DNA of 64,000 nt, from positions 9,427,501 to 9,491,500 of the forward strand of contig NZ_JANADR010000001.1 of the NCBI RefSeq assembly GCF_024199925.1, read 5' to 3'. Positions 32,333-40,217 of this stretch are shown piece after piece (positions within the stretch are counted from its first letter, which is position 1; each line of letters opens with the position of its first letter). Source of the DNA: Bradyrhizobium sp. CCGUVB1N3 (lineage in GTDB: Bacteria > Pseudomonadota > Alphaproteobacteria > Rhizobiales > Xanthobacteraceae). The position numbers and the translations under genes were made by a program. Below the pieces are notes generated by a model that did no database searches, was not told where the DNA came from, and worked only from the letters and a program-made list of their open reading frames with translations.

Positions 32333-33430
32333 TTACTCTGACTTGGCTTGTGCTTGCGCGATCTGGGTTGGCGAAACGGGGGCCTGGATCAGGCTTTGGG
32401 CGAGGGCGGCCGCTGCGGGCGTCTCCTCGCGTCTGGACGAGGTCTGTTCGACCGTGGGGGCGGCCGGCGCGGATTGGCTGGCGCCCTGGACCGTGACCTG
32501 GCCGCGGCCGGTGACGACGCCCTGGAGCGTACGCTTGGACTGCATGTTGAGGACCGAGACGGTGTCGCCCTCGGAGCCGCTGTCGACCGCCTTGCCGCGG
32601 GTGGTGAGGTAGAGGCCCGGCACCTGGTAGATGATGGTGACATTCTGGTCGCGCTGCACGAGGTCGGGCTTTGCGATGTCGGCGACCCGGACCGCGCTGC
32701 CCGCCCGCATCGGATGACGGAGCTGCATGCCGACCGCTCGCTCGCGCGAGGCCGCTTCGCCCTGGACATCCGCCCTCGGGCGGCGCTCCAGCGTGACGTC
32801 GGACGACTTCAGCATCTCGGAGCGGTCGATGTCGCGGGTCAGCACGGCGACCTCCACCGTCTCGATTGCGGTGCCGGTGAGGCGCAGCTTGGCCGGCGCG
32901 AGGCTGTTCTCGTTGTTGATCTCGAAGCTCAGGTCGAAGCGGCCGCTGCGCGCGTCGTAGCGCGTGGCAGTCGCCTGGAGTGCACCGGTGTTGGAGGCAT
33001 CCAGCCGCACGTCGGAGACGCCGCGGTCGAACGTGACGGTGATGTTGGCGGCGTCCCCGAGGCCGAAGCGGCGCTCGAGCGCGGAGGCGACCGCGAGCTC
33101 GAGATCCTTGTTGGCAAGCGTGCGCGCGAGTCGCGTGACCGTGACCTCCTTGAGGTCGCCGGTCATCACGCCGATCACCTGCTTGGCGCGCAGCACGCTC
33201 AGGACCTGCGCGACCGGCAGCGCGCCGGTGGTGCCGAGATCGGGCGAGCGGTAGACCGGGATCTGCGCGGCGGAGCCCGCATTGTCGATGAGGTCGCCGA
33301 CCCGCACCACATCGGAAGTGACGGTGATGCTGGCGCGCAGCGTCGGCGGCGCGATGCCGTCGTCGGCGGCGCATGCCGGCGCGGAGAGTGCGAACAGGGT
33401 GGCAAGGGTGGTGATGGTCTTGCGCATCAT
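32333..33430 (-). CDS. flgA: P-ring assembly chaperone FlgA
   Basis: 365 residues from the ATG at 33430 (MMRKTITTLATLF), which has better spacing from GGGA than the ATG at 33436. Signal peptide to about residue 22. The C-terminal SAF-like domain includes DIDRSEMLKSSDVTLERRP and ADIAKPDLVQRDQNVTIIYQVPGLYLTTRGKAVDSGSEGDTV, the FlgA pattern. It chaperones FlgI during P-ring assembly. It is longer than enteric FlgA (about 220) because of an extra N-terminal region, common in this group. Confidence 0.93.
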   Translation of the reverse strand: MMRKTITTLATLFALSAPACAADDGIAPPTLRASITVTSDVVRVGDLIDNAGSAAQIPVYRSPDLGTTGALPVAQVLSVLRAKQVIGVMTGDLKEVTVTRLARTLANKDLELAVASALERRFGLGDAANITVTFDRGVSDVRLDASNTGALQATATRYDARSGRFDLSFEINNENSLAPAKLRLTGTAIETVEVAVLTRDIDRSEMLKSSDVTLERRPRADVQGEAASRERAVGMQLRHPMRAGSAVRVADIAKPDLVQRDQNVTIIYQVPGLYLTTRGKAVDSGSEGDTVSVLNMQSKRTLQGVVTGRGQVTVQGASQSAPAAPTVEQTSSRREETPAAAALAQSLIQAPVSPTQIAQAQAKSE

Positions 33431-33439
33431 CGTCATTCC

Positions 33440-34228
33440 CTAGCGGAACAGCGCCGTGGTGGATTGCATCATCTGGTCGGCGGCGCTGATCACCTTGGCG
33501 TTCATCTCGTAGGCGCGCTGTGCGGCGATCAGGTCGCTCATCTCCGAGACGACGTCGACATTGGCCTGTTCGAGGCTGCCCTGCGTGATCGTGCCGTAGC
33601 CTTCGGAGCTCGCGGTGCCGTCCTGCGGCGAGCCGGAGGAGGGCGTTTCGGTGAACTGGTTGTTGCCGACCGGCTGGAGGCCCGCCTTGTTGATGAAGCG
33701 CGTCAGCGCGAGCTGGCCGATGATGGTCGAGCTCGACGAGCCCGGCAGCGTCACCGAGACCTGGCCCTGCACGTTGACCGTGAGGCCCGAGGCGTTGTTC
33801 GGGATCGTGATGGTCGGCTGCACCGGGTTGCCCTGGGCGGTGACGATGCGGCCCTGGTTGTCCATCTGGAAGGTGCCGTCGCGGGTGTATTGGTAGGTCC
33901 CGTCAGGCATCAGGACCTTGAAGAAGCCTTCGCCCGAGACCGCCAGATCGAGATCGTTGCCGGTCTGCGACAGCGTGCCCTGGGTCATGCTGCGCGGCGT
34001 GCCGACCGTCTTGACGCCGCCACCGATGTCGACGCCGACCGGCAGGATGGTGCCCTGGTCCGACGACTGCGCGCCGACGCGGCGGATGTGCTCGTAGATC
34101 AAATCCTGGAACGCCGCGGTCTGCTTCTTGAAGCCGGTGGTGCGCAGGTTCGCGATGTTGTTGGAGATGACCTGCACGTTGAGTTCCTGTGCCGCCATTC
34201 CGGTCGCAGCGGTGTGAAGCGCTTGCAT
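33440..34228 (-). CDS. flgG: Distal rod protein FlgG
   Basis: 262 residues, the standard length. QALHTAATGMAAQELNVQVISNNIANLRTTGFKK at the N-terminus and QGSLEQANVDVVSEMSDLIAAQRAYEMNAKVISAADQMMQ at the C-terminus are the rod helices. GLTVNVQGQVSV lies in the central domain. It forms the distal rod through the P and L rings. Confidence 0.96.
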   Translation of the reverse strand: MQALHTAATGMAAQELNVQVISNNIANLRTTGFKKQTAAFQDLIYEHIRRVGAQSSDQGTILPVGVDIGGGVKTVGTPRSMTQGTLSQTGNDLDLAVSGEGFFKVLMPDGTYQYTRDGTFQMDNQGRIVTAQGNPVQPTITIPNNASGLTVNVQGQVSVTLPGSSSSTIIGQLALTRFINKAGLQPVGNNQFTETPSSGSPQDGTASSEGYGTITQGSLEQANVDVVSEMSDLIAAQRAYEMNAKVISAADQMMQSTTALFR

Positions 34229-34249
34229 GTCAATCGTCTCCTGGTGGCG

Positions 34250-35011
34250 TTACGCTGGAACGTCGGCGAGCTTCTCGATCGCCGATTTGTGCATGTCGCT
34301 CTGCTGCTGGAGCAGGTTGGCGACCTGGGTGTACGTCCGCATCACTTCGACCATGCGGCTCATTTCGCCGACCGCGTTCACGTTCGACTTCTCGATGTAG
34401 CCCTGGCGCACGGTGGACTTGGCGTCGACCTGCTGGTTCGCGGAACCCTGGGCGTAGAGATTGGCGCCCTGCTTGGCGAGCTTCTGCGGGTCGTCGAAGG
34501 CGACCATGCGGATCTTGCCGCGGATCGAGTCGACACGGGCCGTGCCCTCGAGGACGGTCACCGTGCCGTCGGGCGCGACGTTGATGTCGTGGTCGGTAGG
34601 CTGGAAGGTGATCGGGCCGGCATTGCCGAGCACGAGATTGCCGTCCGACGTGACGAGCTGGCCCTGGTTGTTCAGCGAGAACTTGCCGTCGCGGGTGTAG
34701 CGCTCGCCGCCGGCGGTCTGCACCGCGAAATAGGAATTGCCGTCGACCGCGAGGTCGAGCGGGTTCTTGGTCTCCTCCATCGGGCCCTGGCCGACGTCGC
34801 GGAAGGTGCCGCGGTCCTGCACATAGGAGACCCGGCGGTCGGAGCCGACGAAATTGTCCTCACGCGCGCGGGAGTTGAGGAATTCCTCAAACAGCGTGCG
34901 ATCGGCCTTGAAGCCGTTGGTGTTGGCATTGGCGACGTTGTTGGCGATGACATCCATCTGCCGTTCCAACGTCATCTGCCGCGATAGACCGACCAGAAGC
35001 GCGTTCTGCAT
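34250..35011 (-). CDS. flgF: Rod protein FlgF
   Basis: 253 residues from the ATG at 35011 (MQNALLVGLSRQMTLERQM); the upstream in-frame extension is leader. DVIANNVANANTNGFKADRTLFEEF is the rod N-domain. RQGYIEKSNVNAVGEMSRMVEVMRTYTQVANLLQQQSDM is the C-terminal helix. Proximal/distal rod component, first gene of the operon. Divergent from fliL across a 386-base control region. Confidence 0.95.
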   Translation of the reverse strand: MQNALLVGLSRQMTLERQMDVIANNVANANTNGFKADRTLFEEFLNSRAREDNFVGSDRRVSYVQDRGTFRDVGQGPMEETKNPLDLAVDGNSYFAVQTAGGERYTRDGKFSLNNQGQLVTSDGNLVLGNAGPITFQPTDHDINVAPDGTVTVLEGTARVDSIRGKIRMVAFDDPQKLAKQGANLYAQGSANQQVDAKSTVRQGYIEKSNVNAVGEMSRMVEVMRTYTQVANLLQQQSDMHKSAIEKLADVPA

Positions 35012-35201
35012 CGGATGGTTCTCCCCTGTGGAGGTCCGCTTCGCCCGCTCTCCCAAGCGTCTTGGCCGACCCGTCGATGAGACCTTCGGGCTCTCCCAAA
35101 CCGTCCGGTCTCGGCCCTTTCTCAGCGAAAGCCGTGCCAACGCGAAAAATGACGTATTTACAGTAGTTTAGGTGCTCGGGAGGGGTGGGCGAGGGGCGGC
35201 A

Positions 35202-35277
35202 GAAAGGTTCTGTTGACCATGTTTGCCCGGCAGATTTTTCCTAGCGCGGGGGCAATCGAAAGGTTCTGTTAACCATG
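35202..35277. promoter_or_regulatory. Direct repeat in the flgF/fliL control region
   Basis: A 20-base sequence of the form GAAAGGTTCTGTTrACCATG occurs at 35202-35221 and 35258-35277 (19 of 20 identical), 56 bases apart. The second copy contains GTTAACCATG, a CtrA half-site. The pair is a good candidate for a shared regulator site of two divergent flagellar operons. The rest of 35012-35397 shows no clear promoter. Confidence 0.5.
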
Positions 35278-35397
35278 ATTACCGTAGCGTTTGCAGCCAT
35301 GAGGAGCGCGTAGCGCGCTGGGGCATTTGTATCGCGTCACTGGCCGACCAGGAGGCTTCGCTCTCTCAGACCCTTTATGTGAGCGAGCGCGGCGACC

Positions 35398-35898
35398 ATG
35401 GCAGAGAACGAAGCGGAAGGCGGCGCAGCCACTGACGGCACTGAGGCGGCCCCGCCGAAGAACAAGCTCAAGCTCATCATCATCGCGGTCGCCGCGCTCG
35501 CCATTCTCGGCGGCGGTGCGGCAACCTGGTTCCTCTTCTTCCGTCATGGCGACGACGAGCATCATGCCGAGGCCGCGCCGCCGCCGAAGCCACCGGCCTT
35601 CGTCGACGTGCCCGACATGATGGTCAACCTCGCCGGCGCGCCCGGCGAGCGCGTGCAATATCTGCGGCTCAAGATCGTTCTGGAGCTGAAGGAAGAGAAG
35701 CAGATCGAAGCGATCAAGCCGACGATGCCGCGTGTCACCGACATCTTCCAGACCTATGTGCGGGAACTGCGCCCGTCCGACCTCAACGGCTCCGCCGGCA
35801 TCTTCCGCCTCAAGGAAGAGCTGACCAAGCGCGTCAACGCGGCGGTCGCGCCGATCCAGGTCAGCGCGGTGCTGTTCAAGGAAGTCGTGGTGCAGTGA
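35398..35898 (+). CDS. fliL: Flagellar basal-body-associated protein FliL
   Basis: 166 residues. A short cytoplasmic N-terminus, one membrane helix (KLKLIIIAVAALAILGGGAATWFLFF, about 24-48), then the periplasmic FliL domain with FVDVPDMMVNLAGAPGERVQYLRLKIVLEL and the end VSAVLFKEVVVQ. FliL surrounds the stator units. It is followed 18 bases later by fliM. Confidence 0.94.
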   Translation: MAENEAEGGAATDGTEAAPPKNKLKLIIIAVAALAILGGGAATWFLFFRHGDDEHHAEAAPPPKPPAFVDVPDMMVNLAGAPGERVQYLRLKIVLELKEEKQIEAIKPTMPRVTDIFQTYVRELRPSDLNGSAGIFRLKEELTKRVNAAVAPIQVSAVLFKEVVVQ

Positions 35899-35916
35899 GG
35901 GTAATGGGCTAGCGCC

Positions 35917-37110
35917 ATGGCGGGCAACGATCCAGTCGACCAAGATGCCATAGCCGCCCAATGGGAGGCCTCGCTCGATTCCGAGGATCCCGCGGAGGCC
36001 GCTGCCGAGAATGAACTATCCGAGACCATGGCCCTGCAATGGGCGGCCATGGTCGAGGACGGCAGCCGCGATCTCGGCAACGGCAAGAACTCGGGCGAGC
36101 GGGTGCTGTCGCAGGAGGAGATCGACAATCTCCTCGGCTTCACCGTCGGCGATGTCACGCTCGACGACCATTCCGGCATTCGCGCGATCATCGATTCGGC
36201 GATGGTCTCCTACGAGCGCCTGCCGATGCTCGAAATCGTCTTCGACCGCCTGGTGCGGTTGCTGACGACCTCCTTGCGCAATTTCACCTCCGACAACGTC
36301 GAAGTCTCGCTCGACCGCATCACCTCGGTGCGTTTCGGCGACTATATGAACTCGATCCCGCTGCCGGCCGTGCTCTCGGTGTTCAAAGCCGAGGAGTGGG
36401 AAAACTTCGGCATGGCGGTGGTCGATTCCAGCCTGATCTATTCGATGATCGATGTGTTGCTCGGCGGTCGGCGCGGCGCGAGCCAGCTCCGCATCGAGGG
36501 CCGGCCCTACACCACGATCGAGACCGAGCTGGTCAAGCGGCTGGTCGAGGTGGTGCTGGCCGACGCCGAACAGGCATTCCGGCCGCTGTCGCCGGTGACC
36601 TTCACGATCGACCGGCTCGAGACCAATCCGCGTTTCGCCGCGATCAGCCGTCCTGCGAACGCCGCGATCCTGGTGCGACTGCGCATCGACATGGAAGATC
36701 GTGGCGGCAACATCGAACTACTGCTGCCTTACGCGACCATCGAGCCGATCCGGGGCGTCCTGCTCCAGATGTTCATGGGCGAAAAGTTCGGCCGCGACAC
36801 GATCTGGGAAGGCCATTTCGCCACCGAGATCGTCCAGGCCGAGATCGCGGTCGATGCCGTGCTCTACGAGGCCGACATTCCGCTCAAGCAGCTGATGCGG
36901 CTGAAGGTCGGCGACACGCTGCCGCTGGACATGCGCGCGGATGCCAACGTGACCGTGCGCTGCGGCAGCGTCACGCTGACCGAAGGGCGGATGGGACGCG
37001 TCGGCGACCGCGTCGCGATCCGCGTGACGAAACCCCTGCGGAAGCCAGGTACGACACTTGCGATGTTCGAGAAGGTCGACGAGCAGAACAAGATGATGGA
37101 GGCACCATGA
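35917..37110 (+). CDS. fliM: Flagellar motor switch protein FliM
   Basis: 397 residues. The core from about residue 75 is typical: IRAIIDSAMVSYERLPMLEIVFDRLVRL and DVEVSLD-like strands, with a C-terminal SPOA domain (LKQLMRLKVGDTLPLDMRADANVTVRCG). The CheY-P-binding peptide LSQEEIDNLLG, usually at the extreme N-terminus, starts only near residue 64. It is preceded by an acidic extension containing two similar segments, AIAAQWEASL and MALQWAAMV. fliN and fliG are not in this window. The stop overlaps the next ATG. Confidence 0.94.
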   Translation: MAGNDPVDQDAIAAQWEASLDSEDPAEAAAENELSETMALQWAAMVEDGSRDLGNGKNSGERVLSQEEIDNLLGFTVGDVTLDDHSGIRAIIDSAMVSYERLPMLEIVFDRLVRLLTTSLRNFTSDNVEVSLDRITSVRFGDYMNSIPLPAVLSVFKAEEWENFGMAVVDSSLIYSMIDVLLGGRRGASQLRIEGRPYTTIETELVKRLVEVVLADAEQAFRPLSPVTFTIDRLETNPRFAAISRPANAAILVRLRIDMEDRGGNIELLLPYATIEPIRGVLLQMFMGEKFGRDTIWEGHFATEIVQAEIAVDAVLYEADIPLKQLMRLKVGDTLPLDMRADANVTVRCGSVTLTEGRMGRVGDRVAIRVTKPLRKPGTTLAMFEKVDEQNKMMEAP

Positions 37111-37553
37111 ACCACTCCCTAGGCATGGCGATCGAGATGCTGGTCGCGATCCTCCTGATGCTGACGATCGGCTACTGCATCCTGCTCAACAAGCGGCTGA
37201 CGCGCTTGAAGGCGGACGAGCATTCGCTGAAAGCCGTCATTGGCGAGCTGATCACCGCGACCGAGATTGCCGAGCGCGCGATCGGCGGGTTGAAGCTCGC
37301 AGTCCGCGACGTCAACGAGAATCTCGGCAGCCAGCTCGCCGCCGCAACGCAGATGTCCGACCAGCTCTACCGCCAGCTCGGCGAGGCCGACAACGTGGTG
37401 CGGCGCCTGTCCAAGATCGCCATCGCTGCGCGCCCCGTGACGAATCCGGAAGCTGCCGCAGCCCCGGTCGCCAAGCCCTCGGCGGCGAAGGCGGTGGCGG
37501 CGGCTGCCGAAGCGTTCTCCGAGCGCAGAAGGTCCAACGGGCTTGCCGCATAA
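37107..37553 (+). CDS. DUF6468 family flagellar-operon protein
   Basis: 148 residues; its ATG overlaps the fliM stop (ATGA). One N-terminal membrane helix (IEMLVAILLMLTIGYCILLNKRL, about 8-30) is followed by a coiled coil with KADEHSLKAVIGELITATEIAERAIGGLKLAVRDV and an Ala-rich tail. It belongs to a small family found beside fliL/fliM/motE in alphaproteobacteria. It is probably membrane-anchored and cytoplasmic; the function is not established. Confidence 0.8.
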   Translation: MNHSLGMAIEMLVAILLMLTIGYCILLNKRLTRLKADEHSLKAVIGELITATEIAERAIGGLKLAVRDVNENLGSQLAAATQMSDQLYRQLGEADNVVRRLSKIAIAARPVTNPEAAAAPVAKPSAAKAVAAAAEAFSERRRSNGLAA

Positions 37554-37562
37554 AGTCGCTGT

Positions 37563-38336
37563 ATGAAATCCTTTCGTAACATCCGCGTCATTCCCGTCGT
37601 GCTGATCGCAGTCGCCGCCCTCGCGACGCTGAAGGTCGCGGGCCTCGTGATCAACGGCGGCTATGTGTTCGACTACCAGCCGAACACGACCAAGAAGTCG
37701 TGGGCGCAGGAGAACCTCAACTTCCCGACCGGCCGCGAAGACCCCGACATCACCGGCTCGACGCATGGCGCGCCGAAGGAGGCTTCCAAGGAGGAGGCGC
37801 CGAAACCGGCCGCGCCCGAGACCAAGCCCGAAGGCAAGGTGATCAAGCCGGAGGAATCCCGCGAGCAAACCTCGCCGGCCGAGCGCGCGATTCTGGAGCG
37901 CTTGCAGAACCGCCGCCAGGAACTCGAAGCGCGCCAGCGCGAGATCGACATTCGCGAGAGCCTGCTCAAGGCGGCCGAGAAGCGCATCGAGTCCAAGGTC
38001 GAGGAGATGAAGGCGGTGGAATCCCGCATTTCCACCTCCGCGGCCGAGCAGAAGGCGGCGGAAGCTCAGCGCCTCAAGGGGCTCGTGACCATGTATGAGG
38101 GCATGAAGCCGAAGGACGCCGCGCGAGTGTTCGATCGCCTGGAGATGGGTGTGCTGATCGAGATCGCCACGCAAATCGCCCCACGGAAGATGTCGGACAT
38201 CATGGGCTTGATGCAGTCCGAGGCTGCCGAGCGGCTGACGGTCGAGATGGCGCGCCGCGCCGGCGGCGGAGACCGCTCCGGGGATGCGGCCGATCTGCCC
38301 AAGATCGAGGGTCGCCCGACACCAAAGTCCAATTGA
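37563..38336 (+). CDS. motE: MotE-like motility chaperone (MgtE N-domain type)
   Basis: 257 residues. Signal-anchor near the N-terminus (VIPVVLIAVAALATLKVAGLVI), a Pro/Glu/Lys-rich linker, a coiled coil from about 95 to 160 (RAILERLQNRRQELEARQREIDIRESLLKAAEKR). It ends with a helical domain with YEGMKPKDAARVFDRLEMGVLIEIATQI, the MgtE-N type fold used by MotE. In Sinorhizobium MotE stabilises the periplasmic motor protein MotC. Last gene of fliL-fliM-DUF6468-motE. A 17-base tandem repeat overlaps its stop. Confidence 0.85.
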   Translation: MKSFRNIRVIPVVLIAVAALATLKVAGLVINGGYVFDYQPNTTKKSWAQENLNFPTGREDPDITGSTHGAPKEASKEEAPKPAAPETKPEGKVIKPEESREQTSPAERAILERLQNRRQELEARQREIDIRESLLKAAEKRIESKVEEMKAVESRISTSAAEQKAAEAQRLKGLVTMYEGMKPKDAARVFDRLEMGVLIEIATQIAPRKMSDIMGLMQSEAAERLTVEMARRAGGGDRSGDAADLPKIEGRPTPKSN

Positions 38337-38362
38337 AGACCTGGATCAATTGAAGACCTGGA
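38330..38362. repeat. 17-base tandem repeat at the motE stop
   Basis: CAATTGAAGACCTGGAT occurs at 38330-38346 and again, but for its last base, at 38347-38362. The first copy contains the motE TGA. The rest of the gap to 38652 has no recognisable gene. Confidence 0.7.
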
Positions 38363-38654
38363 GAAGACAGCCGGGACGAGCTTCGGCAGGGCCGAGCGGT
38401 ATCGCGCTACGCCGGGTGCCGGATTTCTGCAGTGCAGCTTGCGCCACTTCGATGATGAATTAGGGCGCTGGTAATCTCTGCCGATAATGCTTCTCGGCAT
38501 GAGAGTTGCGATGGCTACATTTGTTGCTCTCCTCGCTCTTCATTTCGTGGATGAGCAGCTATTCGGCGCCCGGTACACCCGAGGTGCAACGGCAATGCTG
38601 GTGCAGATCGCGAGGTCGTTCGGTTAGGTGGCGGAGGCTGTTCGCGTCCAGACT

Positions 38655-38756
38655 AAAGCGCGATGAGATTAGGATGAATCGTCATCGCGCTTTAGGTTGT
38701 TGTTTGTGCATGATCTTTTCGGAAAACCGCTTCACACTTTTCCGGATCATGCCCTA
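38655..38756. repeat. Dispersed palindromic repeat (GCATGATC ... GATCATGC type)
   Basis: Two parts: AAAGCGCGATGA ... TCATCGCGCTTT, then GCATGATCTTTTCGGAAAACCGC followed by CACTTTTCCGGATCATGC. The second part is the same element, in opposite orientation, as the one at 56001-56049. Such elements are scattered through Bradyrhizobiaceae genomes. The next small gene ends at its edge (stop at 38754-38756). Confidence 0.8.
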
Positions 38757-39008
38757 GTTCACGAGCCGCCGGTCACCACAGCGATCTCCGACTTTGCCAG
38801 CCGTCGAATCGCGCCAGCTTTCGAGAGAAATTGGCATCCCGCATTTTTGCTTGATCAGCGCCGCCTTGGTGACGCGCGTCACAAGATGCAGAGTGCTGTG
38901 GCAGCAGGAGCATTCGTAAACCTTCAGGGCATATCCCCTGGCGATCGGAACGAGAGCAACGAGTGCTCGTGCCCTGCTACACAGAATACAGCTTGCTTCC
39001 CCGTACAT
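38754..39008 (-). CDS. Small protein with two cysteine pairs, possible zinc ribbon
   Basis: 84 residues. CILC at residues 7-10 and CSCC near 33-36, separated by ALVALVPIARGYALKVYE, resemble a zinc-ribbon knuckle pair preceding a 'G-x6-YEC' strand seen in small rhizobial proteins. The last 30 residues are atypical and the stop lies inside the dispersed repeat, so the C-terminus may be altered. No clear ribosome site. Could be a decaying gene. Confidence 0.4.
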   Translation of the reverse strand: MYGEASCILCSRARALVALVPIARGYALKVYECSCCHSTLHLVTRVTKAALIKQKCGMPISLESWRDSTAGKVGDRCGDRRLVN

Positions 39009-39287
39009 CGATCGAGCCCCCGCTGACCAATCGAATTCGGATCATTATGACGACAGTCATTCTGAGTCGTGCATTGCTTGCAACATCTATCGAGTGAGCG
39101 GAAGCGGTCGGCAACAGTCCTTTTGCCGGATGAAGTGCCCAGCTTCGCGTTTCAGCTGTAGCCGAATGGAGCTTCAGCTTCTGAACGTGCGATGAGTTGA
39201 CGCGTGCAAATGTGAGGTGGCTGACAGTCGCGCCGAACGGTTCGTCTTAATTTTAGCCATTGGCAATCAGCAGCGCAGGAGGAAGCT

Positions 39288-39482
39288 ATGAACTACTCGT
39301 CCGTAGCCGAGCGCGCGATTGAGATCGTCAATCGGCTGCTCATCGCGGCGATGACATCCGCCTGGACCTCTGCATTGGATCACCAGCACGCGTTGCCGAC
39401 GTCTGAGGAAGATTGTAGCGCCGATGAATGCTCGGAGCAGGAACGTTCTCTCGTGAAAAACTTGGCAGAGAAGCACCACTGA
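39288..39482 (+). CDS. Small hypothetical protein with strong ribosome site
   Basis: 64 residues. AGGAGGA lies 5-6 bases before the ATG, the main reason to accept it. The sequence is a helix (SSVAERAIEIVNRLLIAAMTSAW) followed by an acidic Cys-containing segment and KNLAEKHH. No family recognised. The 280 bases upstream (39009-39287) show no gene. Confidence 0.5.
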   Translation: MNYSSVAERAIEIVNRLLIAAMTSAWTSALDHQHALPTSEEDCSADECSEQERSLVKNLAEKHH

Positions 39483-39524
39483 AAGCTGGCTCGCGCCGAA
39501 CGCGCCGCGTCCATGGTTGAGCTG

Positions 39525-39884
39525 TCAGCGATCTCCGATCCGAGCGCGCCACCGGGCCTCGAACGTGTCGAAATCTCTCGCGGCCGACGCTTGCGAGTCC
39601 AATGGATTGGTCGACCTTACCGCGATCGCGGTTGTAACCTCTGCGTCGGCACCTGCCTGGGCCTCCCCGTGCTTCGGCCACTCCAGCAGCGATTTGGAGA
39701 GCATTGGCTTGCCCTCGTACCAGCATTTCCGCCCATCGATAAGGCGATAGGACCACCAGCGCCCCTGCGTCGACGACGGTATCGCGCTGCTGCATTGTTG
39801 CTTCGCCACCGCGTCGCTTCTTCCCATTGGCAAGAGCCCAAGGGCGCAAGCGGCGAGAGCGATCGATCGGAGGCGGCTCTTCAT
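39525..39884 (-). CDS. Small secreted protein of the WWxYRxxDGRKCWYEG type
   Basis: 119 residues with a signal peptide (RSIALAACALGLLPMGRSDAVA). The mature protein has two cysteines and the block GRWWSYRLIDGRKCWYEGKPMLSKSLLEWP, a pattern found in many small Bradyrhizobium exported proteins. The role is unknown. Its ATG overlaps the stop of the upstream 62-residue gene (ATGA), so the two form an operon. Confidence 0.7.
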   Translation of the reverse strand: MKSRLRSIALAACALGLLPMGRSDAVAKQQCSSAIPSSTQGRWWSYRLIDGRKCWYEGKPMLSKSLLEWPKHGEAQAGADAEVTTAIAVRSTNPLDSQASAARDFDTFEARWRARIGDR

Positions 39885-40069
39885 TGGTCCGCACTAGAAT
39901 TACTTCGCTGCTGTAATCGACTTACAGCAACGACCAGCTCGGGACGTTCGAGAACTTCGATCAGCTTGTCGAGAGTACGCTCGGTACTCTGGGGGCGCGG
40001 CTGAAGATATTCTTCGAGGATCGATTGCGCTTCGCTGATTGCATGAAGTGCTAATTGTTGATCAGTCAT
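39881..40069 (-). CDS. Small helical protein, first gene of two-gene operon
   Basis: 62 residues from the ATG at 40069 (MTDQQLALHAISEAQSILEEYL); a GTG at 40072 is adjacent. It is predicted all-helical: TERTLDKLIEVLERPELVVAVSRLQQR. Upstream AAGAAG serves as ribosome site. Similar short proteins occur in Bradyrhizobium; the function is unknown. Translationally coupled to the secreted protein at 39525. Confidence 0.6.
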   Translation of the reverse strand: MTDQQLALHAISEAQSILEEYLQPRPQSTERTLDKLIEVLERPELVVAVSRLQQRSNSSADQ

Positions 40070-40217
40070 CACTTCTTACCCATCTAAAAAAATTGCGCGC
40101 TATGAGAGGCGGAATAAATCAAGTCGCTTTTGGGGAATATTCACGCTTTCCACTTGGTTCCGATCAAATTTTGTTTCGACGTGGAACCCGAGACAGACAC
40201 CTGCCGGTCGAAATTCT

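Noticed and set aside
31533..33374. A 613-codon minus-strand frame overlapping flgH and flgA
   Set aside because: It is an out-of-frame reading of the same strand; flgH and flgA in their own frames are unmistakable.
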